From Endozoicomonas sp965196975 (GTDB lineage Bacteria > Pseudomonadota > Gammaproteobacteria > Pseudomonadales > Endozoicomonadaceae), in assembly GCF_965196975.1 (NCBI RefSeq), contig NZ_OZ239981.1, positions 1,054,001 through 1,118,000 on the forward strand: 64,000 nucleotides of DNA, in the 5' to 3' direction. Below, in pieces: positions 26,960 to 35,637 of the stretch; within the stretch, counting starts at the first letter, position 1; each line of letters opens with the position of its first letter. A program made the translations under genes and the position numbers. The notes beneath the pieces were generated by a model, which saw only the letters and a list, made by a program, of their open reading frames with translations, was not told where the DNA came from and made no database searches.

Positions 26960-29635
26960 ATGTTAAATGGTTGTTCTCAGGTTCAAGCAGCTTCTACACC
27001 GGCATCAGGAAGAGGGCCGTCAGACCCCGGTATTGAGTATAATGGTACAGTTTATTATGGCTTTAGGCCTTCTGCGTACTGGCATCCACAAACTTCAACT
27101 TCGGCAATAGTTCCTTCTCGCATGGTGACAATGGTTCATCCATCAATGGTCCATAGCAATATACCTCCCCTCGCCATGCAGAATGACCTTTTGTTTGGCT
27201 CCCCCCCTGCATTACGGCTTAATCATAATCAGAACTCTTATATGCACAGTGCTCAGTGTGTTGAAAGTTATCACTATAATCTGCAGGGGGGAGTTGGTGG
27301 CGTATTTCATGGGCAGCAGGTAATACAGCATCAGCCTGTTATTTTTATGGGCCTGCCCGAAGGGGGGAGTTTTCATCGTGAATCGTTTTATCAACCCACG
27401 GTTCCTTTTGGCTACAGTAATTACACTGGTGAAATGAGGGTTAGTATGCAGCCAGTTTCTGACCATTCACATCGTGAAGTGCCGTTTTACGATGTGAATG
27501 GATGTCTAATGCCTGTAATCAATAGTATGCTGCCTGCATCTGCTGATCCTTATAGTACGTATCAAAATCAGGCTTTAGTGTTTGGTAGTGAATCTAATGT
27601 AACCGCTCCTGAGTCATTTTCAGCTGGGGCTGAACAAGACAGTGCCAGTATTTTGGTTCAAGAGCTGCAGTCAGCAGCGGGAGGATCATCACTACGAACA
27701 AGTGATACTGAGTCGGTACGAATGGGCAGGCGCCGAAGGCGAAGAAGGAATGGCCGTTCCCAAGACTCGTTAGCTTCTTCAGGCATGGGGGCTGAATCAA
27801 ACAAAAATAAAGACGCCAGGTCCAAGAATAATTCGTCATCTGTTGCCGCTTTGTCTCTCTTAAAGAATGGCTCTTCAACACACCGTAGCACTGCCAGGAT
27901 TGAACTAGCAGTGGAGCAACGTGTAAAGGAAGAGTTTTCGATTCCTTTGTCTTCAATTCCGGACATGAGGAAAAAACTACGATTATTGATAGATGCTATT
28001 AGCAAGGGGGATTCGAATATTTTCGTTGATCTTTTTCAGGGAGTTGTGGAATCCATTGGTGAAAATAGGTCTCAGCACGTATGGGTTCCTTTAAGTGAGT
28101 TTGAATTGCAACTTTTGGTGGATGCTCGGAACAGGCTTTATCAAATATCGAGAGGCTGTTCACAAGAGGAGCGAGCATTTTCAATTCTTCAAATTGAAAG
28201 TATCTTTGCCAGAATTGATCCTGTTATTGCAAGGTCATTTGAAGAATTTCTGGGTGGAATCAATGACAGTGTTAGTGAGGTACTCTTTCGTACTCTGAAT
28301 GTACTGGTAGTTGACTTTATGATGGGGGTTCAATTTAAAGATATTGATTTAGGTAAGCTGATTCCATTCATACATAAAGTGCCGCTGACTATATCTTCTG
28401 AGTTGGCTGACAAAATATCACGCTATTTCGAAATTTGTGAGAGAGATCAGAATACTTTGGTTATGAATCTTTACCAGGATTTTAATAGAAGGCTGGCGGA
28501 AGATGGTTGTATAACCTTGCAAAAAAATCAGATTAAAAAGTGCTTTGATCAGTTTTATAGTGCTTTCTTCAATCTTTCTAATTATGTGTTTCATAGAAAT
28601 GAAGGTTATGAGCCTGTCGACAGGATGGCTTGGATGCAAGATGTAAAGGCCAGTCAACATCACTTTTTATCTCGATACAAGGATATGAGAGGAGAGCAGC
28701 TGGCATTGCGGCGTTCCAAGCTGGAGGATGAAATTATTGATGGAGAGGACGTTCTTCATTCTGAAAAGTCACAGGGGGTAGAGCATTGTGACGATAAGAA
28801 AACACCTGAAAGAGTGCCAGATCCGAACGAGGTGGAAACAATACTATCCGATGAGAAGATGTGCGATCGTGCTTGCGAACTGTTTAGGAGCGGAGATACT
28901 AATGGCTCAAAAGCTCTCTACGAGAGAGTTTTGGCTAGGGGAGGGAAGCCACTTATCACTTTTTCCTGCAGGCTGGCCTTGATTGAAGTTGAGTTCAAAC
29001 AATTAAGCTTTGACCGGGATTATTTGAGTTTTAGAGAAATTATCCGTAAGAGCCATAGAATATTTAATGACTTTAGAAGTGCATGCTCTTTTAGAGATCA
29101 TCAATTAGAGACCAAAGCTTGTGAATTGGAACAAATATCTGATGAGGCAAATAAAGTAACAGAATTGTTTTACGATAAGTGGAGCTTGCCAATTGAGCAG
29201 CAGCACTTTTCGATTGATGGATTGAAAGCCAGTTTGGCTTCTTTATCAGAGGGTTTGTCTGGGGATGATTTGGATAGGCTGGAATGGTATCTCAAAGAAG
29301 TTGAACAATTACATGAGAAAATGGGAGGTATTTTACCTTTGTTAGTATCGTCTACCTATCGATTGGATCAGGCCTTTGATGATAGGGAGAGCTGGCTTTC
29401 AGGTATTCCCAGGAAAATGGGAATGTTAGAGGGCGCTGATGGTGAAGAGGCTCAGTCCTTATCGCTAAGTGCGAGCAAACATCAGGAAAGGCTGAGATCT
29501 AACGGTCAAAGACTTGAAGTGTTGGTTCATAACCATAAAAGGCTTCATGATGAACTGGCTGACCTGAAAAAAGAAAAAGTTTTCTCAGGCAAAGCTGGTA
29601 GTCCGTCTGAACGTCGGGTGCGTAGGTATTGTTAA
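26960..29635 (+). CDS. Large effector-like protein with poly-arginine nuclear-type signal
   Basis: This 891-residue protein is of no recognised family. The first 230 residues are low-complexity and rich in His, Pro, Tyr, Met, Ser and Gln (ALRLNHNQNSYMHSAQ), with no signal peptide. A strongly basic stretch MGRRRRRRRNGRSQ near residue 255 resembles a nuclear localisation signal. Residues 300-890 are mostly helical and charged, with coiled-coil character toward the end (RLHDELADLKKEKV). Endozoicomonas genomes encode type III secretion and many large unknown proteins; a role as a host-directed effector is inference. No secretion gene lies in this window. Start ATG 26960 has no clear ribosome site, so the true start may differ. 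Confidence 0.7.
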   Translation: MLNGCSQVQAASTPASGRGPSDPGIEYNGTVYYGFRPSAYWHPQTSTSAIVPSRMVTMVHPSMVHSNIPPLAMQNDLLFGSPPALRLNHNQNSYMHSAQCVESYHYNLQGGVGGVFHGQQVIQHQPVIFMGLPEGGSFHRESFYQPTVPFGYSNYTGEMRVSMQPVSDHSHREVPFYDVNGCLMPVINSMLPASADPYSTYQNQALVFGSESNVTAPESFSAGAEQDSASILVQELQSAAGGSSLRTSDTESVRMGRRRRRRRNGRSQDSLASSGMGAESNKNKDARSKNNSSSVAALSLLKNGSSTHRSTARIELAVEQRVKEEFSIPLSSIPDMRKKLRLLIDAISKGDSNIFVDLFQGVVESIGENRSQHVWVPLSEFELQLLVDARNRLYQISRGCSQEERAFSILQIESIFARIDPVIARSFEEFLGGINDSVSEVLFRTLNVLVVDFMMGVQFKDIDLGKLIPFIHKVPLTISSELADKISRYFEICERDQNTLVMNLYQDFNRRLAEDGCITLQKNQIKKCFDQFYSAFFNLSNYVFHRNEGYEPVDRMAWMQDVKASQHHFLSRYKDMRGEQLALRRSKLEDEIIDGEDVLHSEKSQGVEHCDDKKTPERVPDPNEVETILSDEKMCDRACELFRSGDTNGSKALYERVLARGGKPLITFSCRLALIEVEFKQLSFDRDYLSFREIIRKSHRIFNDFRSACSFRDHQLETKACELEQISDEANKVTELFYDKWSLPIEQQHFSIDGLKASLASLSEGLSGDDLDRLEWYLKEVEQLHEKMGGILPLLVSSTYRLDQAFDDRESWLSGIPRKMGMLEGADGEEAQSLSLSASKHQERLRSNGQRLEVLVHNHKRLHDELADLKKEKVFSGKAGSPSERRVRRYC

Positions 29636-29821
29636 GTGTGGGAATTCACAAGCCAGCTATTGAGTAATATTGGGTGATTCTGAACTTTTGTCGTTTTGAG
29701 TTTTCCAAGTAATCATGCAGCCAGGACCCTATCAGGGTGGAGAGTTCGTTAGTGTGCGGGATCACGTCACGTTATCTCTAGAAATTTACTGGCCCTCACT
29801 TGAGAGCCAGCAGAATGCAAA

Positions 29822-31120
29822 TTATTCGGTGAATGGCAGTTCAGCCAAAGTCATAAAAAGGGAAAGCGTTTTACTGAGTTCGAAGGCGTCATCACTCCCA
29901 GCCAGCTCTCTGATTGAGTGCATGCCAAATGTTGGCAACCCAAGATCCAGTGTGCGTACACCCAGTACACCGGCGGTCAGTGGTCCAATAGTACTACCGC
30001 AGGCCATATCGGTACGGGTAACAAAGTGCTGGACTTTGCTGTCGCTAGCCTGGCAAAGCGTACGATAAAGTGCAGAGGTTTCATCATTAGTCGCATAGCG
30101 CTGGTTGGCGTTAACTTTGATGACAGCTCCTTGATTCAGTTTTGGTGCGTGATGCTCGTCATGCTTACTGGCATAGTTGGGGTGGATGCCGTGGGCATTA
30201 TCCGTTGAAATCAACATGGAGCGGTTCATGGCCCGGGTCAGAGACTCTCCTGTGCCATACATTCTTTCCAGTACACTCTTCAGGAATGGTCCCTGAGCAC
30301 CGGTGGTTGAGACACTGCCAACTTCTTCATGATCATTACACACCAGAAGAGCAGTCGCGTCAGATGCTTTGTGATTAATCAGAGACTCCAGACCAACATA
30401 GCAGCTGAGCAGATTGTCCAGTCGAGCACTGGCGATAAAATTGTTTTTCAGGCCAATAACGGCAGCACTTTGGGTATCATAGAAAGAGAGGTCATATTCC
30501 ATCACTTTCTGGCAGTCGTTGTGACCTTGGCGTGTCAGTTCTTCTTTCAGTAGCTCCCGGAAATCGGCTTTGTCATCATCGGCGAGCTGGAAAAGGATCG
30601 GGGGAATGTCGTTTTGTGGATTGACTGCACGGCCGCTATTCACTTCGCGGTCTAAATGAATGGCCAAACTGGGGATAATGGCGATAGGGCGCTCAAAATT
30701 GATCAGTTGATGGCAAAGTTGATTCTGATCGTTGAGGTATTGGACACGGCCGGCGAGTGAAAGGTCACGGTCGAACCATGGGTTTAACAGGACACCGCCA
30801 TAAACCTCTACGCCTAGCTGAAAATAGCTGTGCTTGTTCAATTCTGGCTGTGGTTTTACTTTCAGGCAGGGAGAATCAGTGTGTGCTCCCACCATTCTGG
30901 CGCCCAACTCGGTTTTGCCCATGGTAAACGCAACAATGGAAGATCCATTACGGGTTACGTAATATTTTCCGCCTTCTTTGAGAGACCAGGAGTCTGACTC
31001 ATTCAATGGCTGGAAGCCCGCTTCCTGAAGTTTAGCCACCATAGTGGCTACCGCATGGTAAGGGGTTGGAGAAGCGTTTAGGAACTGGATAAGCTCCTGA
31101 TTAAAGTGTTCTTTGCTCAT
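29822..31120 (-). CDS. apeB: M18 family aminopeptidase (aspartyl aminopeptidase type)
   Basis: The product is 432 residues from ATG 31120 (MSKEHFNQELIQFLN), with AAGG upstream; the longer frame to 31201 has no family support. Zinc ligands of the M18 family are visible: His in GAHTDSPCLKVKP, Asp in SARLDNLLS, the Glu pair in CNDHEEVGS, Asp in ISTDNAHG and His in PTFGMHSIRE. These cytosolic dodecameric metalloenzymes release N-terminal residues, preferably acidic, from peptides. Convergent with the effector-like gene and divergent from the tRNA-queuosine glycosyltransferase-like gene. Confidence 0.93.
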   Translation of the reverse strand: MSKEHFNQELIQFLNASPTPYHAVATMVAKLQEAGFQPLNESDSWSLKEGGKYYVTRNGSSIVAFTMGKTELGARMVGAHTDSPCLKVKPQPELNKHSYFQLGVEVYGGVLLNPWFDRDLSLAGRVQYLNDQNQLCHQLINFERPIAIIPSLAIHLDREVNSGRAVNPQNDIPPILFQLADDDKADFRELLKEELTRQGHNDCQKVMEYDLSFYDTQSAAVIGLKNNFIASARLDNLLSCYVGLESLINHKASDATALLVCNDHEEVGSVSTTGAQGPFLKSVLERMYGTGESLTRAMNRSMLISTDNAHGIHPNYASKHDEHHAPKLNQGAVIKVNANQRYATNDETSALYRTLCQASDSKVQHFVTRTDMACGSTIGPLTAGVLGVRTLDLGLPTFGMHSIRELAGSDDAFELSKTLSLFMTLAELPFTE

Positions 31121-31220
31121 GGGGCTACCTTGCAATTGAAGTTGTGATCTTACTACAAAGATATGTTTTATTTCATTTCGTGATGGGATGAGTTTGCGCA
31201 AGTTTACATTAGGACGATGA

Positions 31221-32318
31221 ATGAAAATTCTTCTGCTTTCGGCTTATGATGCCCTGAGTCACCAGTACTGGCGTAAAGGGCTGGTGGGGGCCTTTCCGGA
31301 ATATGACTGGACAGTACTGACCTTACCTCCCCGCTATTTTAGCTGGCGCCTGCGTGGAAACAGCCTTACCTGGGCGTATTCGAAGAGAGAAGTGCTCAGT
31401 GCTGGCTATGATTTATTGGTATGTACCTCAATGACGGACCTGTCGGCGCTGAAAGGGATGGTACCAGCCTTGGCCAATGTGCCTGTACTTTGCTATTTCC
31501 ATGAGAACCAGTTTGCCTACCCAGCTTCCGGTCAGCAAAATGCCACCGTCGAGCCATTGATGCTGAACTTATATACGGCCCTGGCAGCTGATCAAGTGCT
31601 TTTCAATTCAGCCTATAATCGACAAACCTTTCTTGAAGGTGTGCGGCAGTTATTGAAGAAACTGCCGGATTTTGTGCCTGGTAATATTCTCGACCTGTTG
31701 CAGGAGAAATCATCTGTTCTGCCTGTTCCGCTACCTGATGATGTTTTTCTTAAAGAGAAACATAACTGTCGTGATGTATTGCAGGTTGTATTCAATCACC
31801 GCTGGGAATATGACAAGGCTCCTGAACGTATGTTCAACGCACTGAAGGCTCTTGATAGCCGTGGAGTGCCTTTCAAGATACATGTCGTCGGACAGGCCTT
31901 TCGTCAGGTTCCACCGGTGTATACAGAAATGCGCGAAGTGCTTTCTAAAAACATTGGTTACTGGGGGTTCATCAACAGTGCTGAGGAGTATCGGTTATTG
32001 CTCCAGACCAGTGATGTGGTGCTGTCTACCGCTATTCATGACTTTCAGGGGGTTGCTGTGCTGGAGGCGGTGGCAGCGGGTTGTGTTCCTGTGGTTCCCG
32101 ATCGCCTTGCATACCCAGAGTTATTTGCCAAGTGCTTTCGCTATCCATCTTCTGAAAGTGAGCCGGAAGAAGCGAAGGCCTTGGCCGACCATCTTGAAAA
32201 AATAGCCAGAAGAAAAGAACAGGGGGAGATACTTATCGCTCCAGATGTCAGCGGTCTGGGATGGAGCGCATTGAGACCTTTCTATCAGCAGTGGATTATC
32301 AAGGTGGCAAATGGCTGA
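31221..32318 (+). CDS. DUF3524 glycosyltransferase, tRNA-queuosine mannosyltransferase-like
   Basis: This 365-residue cytosolic protein has the N-terminal DUF3524 domain (MKILLLSAYDALSHQYWRKG, VLCYFHENQFAYP, DQVLFNSAYNR) followed by a GT4-type nucleotide-sugar domain (VVFNHRWEYDKAPERMF, AIHDFQGVAVLEAVAAGC). The family includes animal GTDC1/QTMAN, which mannosylates queuosine in tRNA-Asp. Bacterial members are presumed to modify tRNA similarly, though this has not been shown for this protein. It lies between apeB and minE without overlap. Confidence 0.85.
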   Translation: MKILLLSAYDALSHQYWRKGLVGAFPEYDWTVLTLPPRYFSWRLRGNSLTWAYSKREVLSAGYDLLVCTSMTDLSALKGMVPALANVPVLCYFHENQFAYPASGQQNATVEPLMLNLYTALAADQVLFNSAYNRQTFLEGVRQLLKKLPDFVPGNILDLLQEKSSVLPVPLPDDVFLKEKHNCRDVLQVVFNHRWEYDKAPERMFNALKALDSRGVPFKIHVVGQAFRQVPPVYTEMREVLSKNIGYWGFINSAEEYRLLLQTSDVVLSTAIHDFQGVAVLEAVAAGCVPVVPDRLAYPELFAKCFRYPSSESEPEEAKALADHLEKIARRKEQGEILIAPDVSGLGWSALRPFYQQWIIKVANG

Positions 32319-32334
32319 AGGTGTTCAGCTGCCG

Positions 32335-32589
32335 TCAGTTTGGCAGCTGAACATTCACCTCCAGAATGGAGCAGCCATCCTGAGAGTCCAGCTTGATGTC
32401 AATACATTCCTGCTGGATCTCTATGTACTTTTGAATAACCTGAAGAATATCCCGCTCCATGGCTGGCAAAAAATCACGCCCACTTCGACTGTTCCGTTCA
32501 TGGGCTACTATGATCTGCAGCCTTTCCTTGGCAATCGCGGCGCTGTTGTCTTCTTTGCGTGATGAGCGGAATAGCTGCATAAGATTCAT
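32335..32589 (-). CDS. minE: Cell-division topological specificity factor MinE
   Basis: The product is 84 residues. The N-terminal membrane/MinD-binding segment (MNLMQLFRSSRKEDNSAAIAKERLQII) and the C-terminal topological-specificity domain (MERDILQVIQKYI, ILEVNVQLP) are both present. MinE stimulates MinD ATPase and drives pole-to-pole oscillation. Its start overlaps the minD stop by 4 bases (ATGA). Confidence 0.97.
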   Translation of the reverse strand: MNLMQLFRSSRKEDNSAAIAKERLQIIVAHERNSRSGRDFLPAMERDILQVIQKYIEIQQECIDIKLDSQDGCSILEVNVQLPN

Positions 32590-33401
32590 CCTATTCCTCC
32601 AAACATGCGCTGTAAGAACCCTTTCTTGGCGGGTTCAAGGAAACGGTGTGGTATGTCTTCACCAAGGAAGCGGGCAACCACATCGTTGTATGCCTGACCG
32701 GCATCACTTTCGGTATTGCATACTACCGGTACCCCCTGGTTGGAGGCTTTCAATACAGAGGTAGATTCAGGAATGACACCAATCAGTGGTATCGCCAGAA
32801 TTTCTTCGACATCCTGAATATTAAGCATTTCTCCGCGTGTCACCCGATCAGGATTGTAGCGGGTTACTAGCAAGTGCTCCTTAACAGGCTCAAGATTTTC
32901 TACCGCACGACGGGACTTACTCTGCAAAATGCCCAGGATACGGTCAGAGTCACGAACGGACGAAACCTCAGGATTCGTAGTAATAATAGCCTCATCGGCA
33001 AAGTAGAGTGCCATCAGGGCGCCGTGTTCGATACCTGCCGGAGAGTCACAGATGATGTACTCAAAGTCTTTAGCCAGCTGGTTCAGGACTTTTTCAACAC
33101 CTTCGTGAGTGAGAGCCTCTTTGTCCCGGGTTTGAGAGGCCGGCAAAATGGATAGGTTTTCTGTGCGCTTGTCTCTGATCAGGGCCTGATGCAATTCGGC
33201 CTCACCGTTAATTACATTGACAAAGTCGTATACGACACGTCGCTCACAGCCCATCAGGAGGTCCAGGTTTCTAAGGCCTACATCAAAGTCAATAACAACT
33301 GTCCTGTGACCTTTAAGAGCCAATCCTGTTGCAATGGAAGCACTGGTGGTGGTTTTTCCGACGCCACCTTTTCCAGAAGTCACAACAATAATACGAGCCA
33401 A
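32586..33401 (-). CDS. minD: Septum site-determining ATPase MinD
   Basis: The product is 271 residues with the deviant Walker A motif KGGVGKTTTS near the N-terminus, the switch regions VIDFDVGLRNLD and ICDSPAGIE, and a C-terminal amphipathic membrane-targeting helix (FLQRMFGGI). It recruits MinC and MinE to the inner membrane. Middle gene of minCDE. Confidence 0.98.
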   Translation of the reverse strand: MARIIVVTSGKGGVGKTTTSASIATGLALKGHRTVVIDFDVGLRNLDLLMGCERRVVYDFVNVINGEAELHQALIRDKRTENLSILPASQTRDKEALTHEGVEKVLNQLAKDFEYIICDSPAGIEHGALMALYFADEAIITTNPEVSSVRDSDRILGILQSKSRRAVENLEPVKEHLLVTRYNPDRVTRGEMLNIQDVEEILAIPLIGVIPESTSVLKASNQGVPVVCNTESDAGQAYNDVVARFLGEDIPHRFLEPAKKGFLQRMFGGIG

Positions 33402-33449
33402 GGTGAAATCCTGTCATAAATCAAGAACTGAACTGTTGTCCAGTATTTC

Positions 33450-34250
33450 TTAAAGTTTCTTTATGTGCAAGCTTTGCTCCTCAAGGGATACAATTACGCT
33501 GCTACCCCAGAGTGGATCACTGCTACTGGAAGCTGAGGGCATTTTATATTGACCGTTTATGGAAATAAGCTCAGCTTCAAACTGCAGACAGAAAATACGT
33601 GCATCACCATTACCATTGACCCCTGCCAATGCCCGGCCACGTAATGGCCCATAGACGTGTATATTGCCACCTGCAAGAAGCTCTGCACCTGAGCTGACTG
33701 GTGCAGTAATTACCAAGTCGCCTTCGGCATAGACCTGCTGGCCAGAGCGAACCGGGTGCTCAATAAGCGTAGTTTTCTGTAGAGCCGGAGCTGTTTCAGC
33801 CTGACTTTGTGCTTCTGCGGCTGGACTGCTGCCAGACCGGGTTTTTTGCATGATGACGACATTGGTTTCAGCATCTTCAGTCGATTCTTCCTCACGACTA
33901 CGCTGCCTTGGCGACGGAAGCCAGGGTATACCGGCCATCATGGCATCCTGTTTATGGCTCTTCTGACCGCCACGAACAGCAATAAGGATCAGTCCAAACT
34001 GCTGAAGACTGTGACGCAGCTGATAAAGGTCAATCGATGGTTGTTCAGGACTGAGTTGGTCAAAAGCAATGATGACGGGCGTCTGTTGAAAAAAATTCGG
34101 AGCCTTGCGTGTCATGTTCTCCAGCTGATTGGTAATATCCGCTGGATTCGTAGAATGCAATTCAAGAGTAGTCAGTGTATAAATACCACCTGTCATCTTG
34201 AAAGCTGCAGCGGCAGTACCGGTTTGCAGTTGAAGGGTCATAACGTACAA
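33450..34250 (-). CDS. minC: Septum formation inhibitor MinC
   Basis: The product is 263-266 residues. The N-terminal FtsZ-interacting domain (residues 1-105) is joined by a Gln/Ser/Ala-rich linker to the C-terminal beta-helix (HPVRSGQQVYAEGDLVI, GGNIHVYGPLRGRALAG), which dimerises and binds MinD. MTLQLQ at 34241 is an alternative start. Start is divergent from lpxL over about 95 bases. Confidence 0.95.
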   Translation of the reverse strand: MYVMTLQLQTGTAAAAFKMTGGIYTLTTLELHSTNPADITNQLENMTRKAPNFFQQTPVIIAFDQLSPEQPSIDLYQLRHSLQQFGLILIAVRGGQKSHKQDAMMAGIPWLPSPRQRSREEESTEDAETNVVIMQKTRSGSSPAAEAQSQAETAPALQKTTLIEHPVRSGQQVYAEGDLVITAPVSSGAELLAGGNIHVYGPLRGRALAGVNGNGDARIFCLQFEAELISINGQYKMPSASSSSDPLWGSSVIVSLEEQSLHIKKL

Positions 34251-34345
34251 CTCTGATAAGCAGCAGATTAAATGGTCAGCTTTTTATACAACAGATTGTA
34301 GCGTAGAGAACTCAACGATCAGATACAAGTATTGAATTAATCTAT

Positions 34346-35284
34346 ATGTCGCAAAACATGGCTGATGCCCGTGAAGATGATGTCTTTCGCCGGGCATATC
34401 TGCACCCGAAGTACTGGCTTACCTGGCTGGGTATCGGGTTAACGTATATTCCTTCCCTGCTGCCTTATCGCTGGATTCTCCAGCTGGGACGATGGCTGGG
34501 GTGTATCGCTTATCGGGTGGCTGGTGACCGTGTTCATGTTGCCCGGGTCAACCTTGAGAAATGTTTTCCTGAGCTTAGCCAGGACGAAAGAGAAATACTG
34601 CTGAAGAAAAACTTTGAGTCAGTAGGTATTGGTATTATGGAGGTTACCATCGCCTGGTGGTGGCCTTCAGACAGACTGGAGAAAATTGTATCTTATAAAG
34701 GGCTTGAAAACTTGGCGTCTAACGACGGAACCATCCTGATGGTCATGCATTTCACCACCATAGAGCTGGCAGGCTGTTTGATTACCCAGCGCCACAGTGT
34801 GGATGCCACCTATCGCGAGCATGGGAATCCGGTCTTTGAATACGTTCAGCGCCGTTTAAGGCACCGTTTTGATCCTGGCAGTCAGTTGTTGAGAAGGCGA
34901 GACGTTCGTGGAATGCTTCGCTCATTAAAGTCGGGCAGGACTGTCTGGTACTCGCCTGATCAAGACTATGGGTCCAAAAATGGACTCTTTGTGCCTTTCT
35001 TTGGTATTCCAGCAGCAACGATTACCAGTACCTCCCGCCTTGCCAAAGCAGGAAAGGCTAAAGTGGTACCCATGACGGTGACTCGATTGCCTGACGCCAA
35101 AGGCTACGAGGTTCGCCTGCATTCTGCGCTGGAAGGCATTCCTTCCGGTGATGATTATCAGGATGCGCTTCAGGTTAACCAGTTTGTCGAACAGCAAATT
35201 CGCGAGCATCCTGAGCAGTATATGTGGCTGCACCGTCGTTTTAAAAATCGTCCTGAGGGTGAGGCTGACTTTTACAGGGGCTGA
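34346..35284 (+). CDS. lpxL: Lipid A lauroyl-type acyltransferase
   Basis: This 312-residue inner-membrane protein has an N-terminal anchor (LTWLGIGLTYIPSLLPY) and the H-x4-D/E acyltransferase motif in MVMHFTTIELAG (His about residue 134). Other family features are YREHGNPVFE and WYSPDQDYG. It transfers a secondary acyl chain from acyl-ACP to the Kdo2-lipid IVA. LpxL versus LpxM cannot be fixed by eye; overall similarity favours LpxL/HtrB. Confidence 0.9.
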   Translation: MSQNMADAREDDVFRRAYLHPKYWLTWLGIGLTYIPSLLPYRWILQLGRWLGCIAYRVAGDRVHVARVNLEKCFPELSQDEREILLKKNFESVGIGIMEVTIAWWWPSDRLEKIVSYKGLENLASNDGTILMVMHFTTIELAGCLITQRHSVDATYREHGNPVFEYVQRRLRHRFDPGSQLLRRRDVRGMLRSLKSGRTVWYSPDQDYGSKNGLFVPFFGIPAATITSTSRLAKAGKAKVVPMTVTRLPDAKGYEVRLHSALEGIPSGDDYQDALQVNQFVEQQIREHPEQYMWLHRRFKNRPEGEADFYRG

Positions 35285-35637
35285 TTTAATCATTGGGCAC
35301 TTAGCTATTGAGTGTCCAATGCCCCGCTGAAAAGCAAGTTTCCCGCCTTATGTTGTCAGTAGATTGTAAAATAATCAGGCGGATTATACCTATCCCGTTG
35401 TTTACCTATTCCCTTATTCAGAGCGCGTGTTGATTGATATTACTAATAGTTTTGTAGGTTTTTCTACTTATTATCTTTTCGGTAATTCCGATATATAAAT
35501 GGCGGGTTGGAGTGGCATATCAGGCATGATGTTCACCATGAACATGAAGCCGGAGAATTTAACATCCTTATTGCGCACACCTGAAAATTATTGTTTTAGC
35601 AGCTGCAACGGCTGTTTATTCTTGAAGACCAAAGACG
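35285..35637. other. Intergenic stretch between lpxL and the second BCCT gene
   Basis: A near-perfect hairpin ATTGGGCACT/AGTGTCCAAT (35292-35301 and 35311-35320) probably terminates lpxL, although no T tract follows. The remaining 300 bases are AT-rich and should carry the promoter of the BCCT gene; no unambiguous boxes were seen. Confidence 0.5.

Noticed and set aside
26960..26980. Lipoprotein signal at the start of the 891-residue protein (MLNGC)
   Set aside because: The Cys is at residue 5 without a hydrophobic segment before it; not a lipobox.
29715..30068. 117-codon ORF on the plus strand
   Set aside because: It lies mostly antisense to the aminopeptidase gene, has no domain and no ribosome site; a shadow of the real gene.
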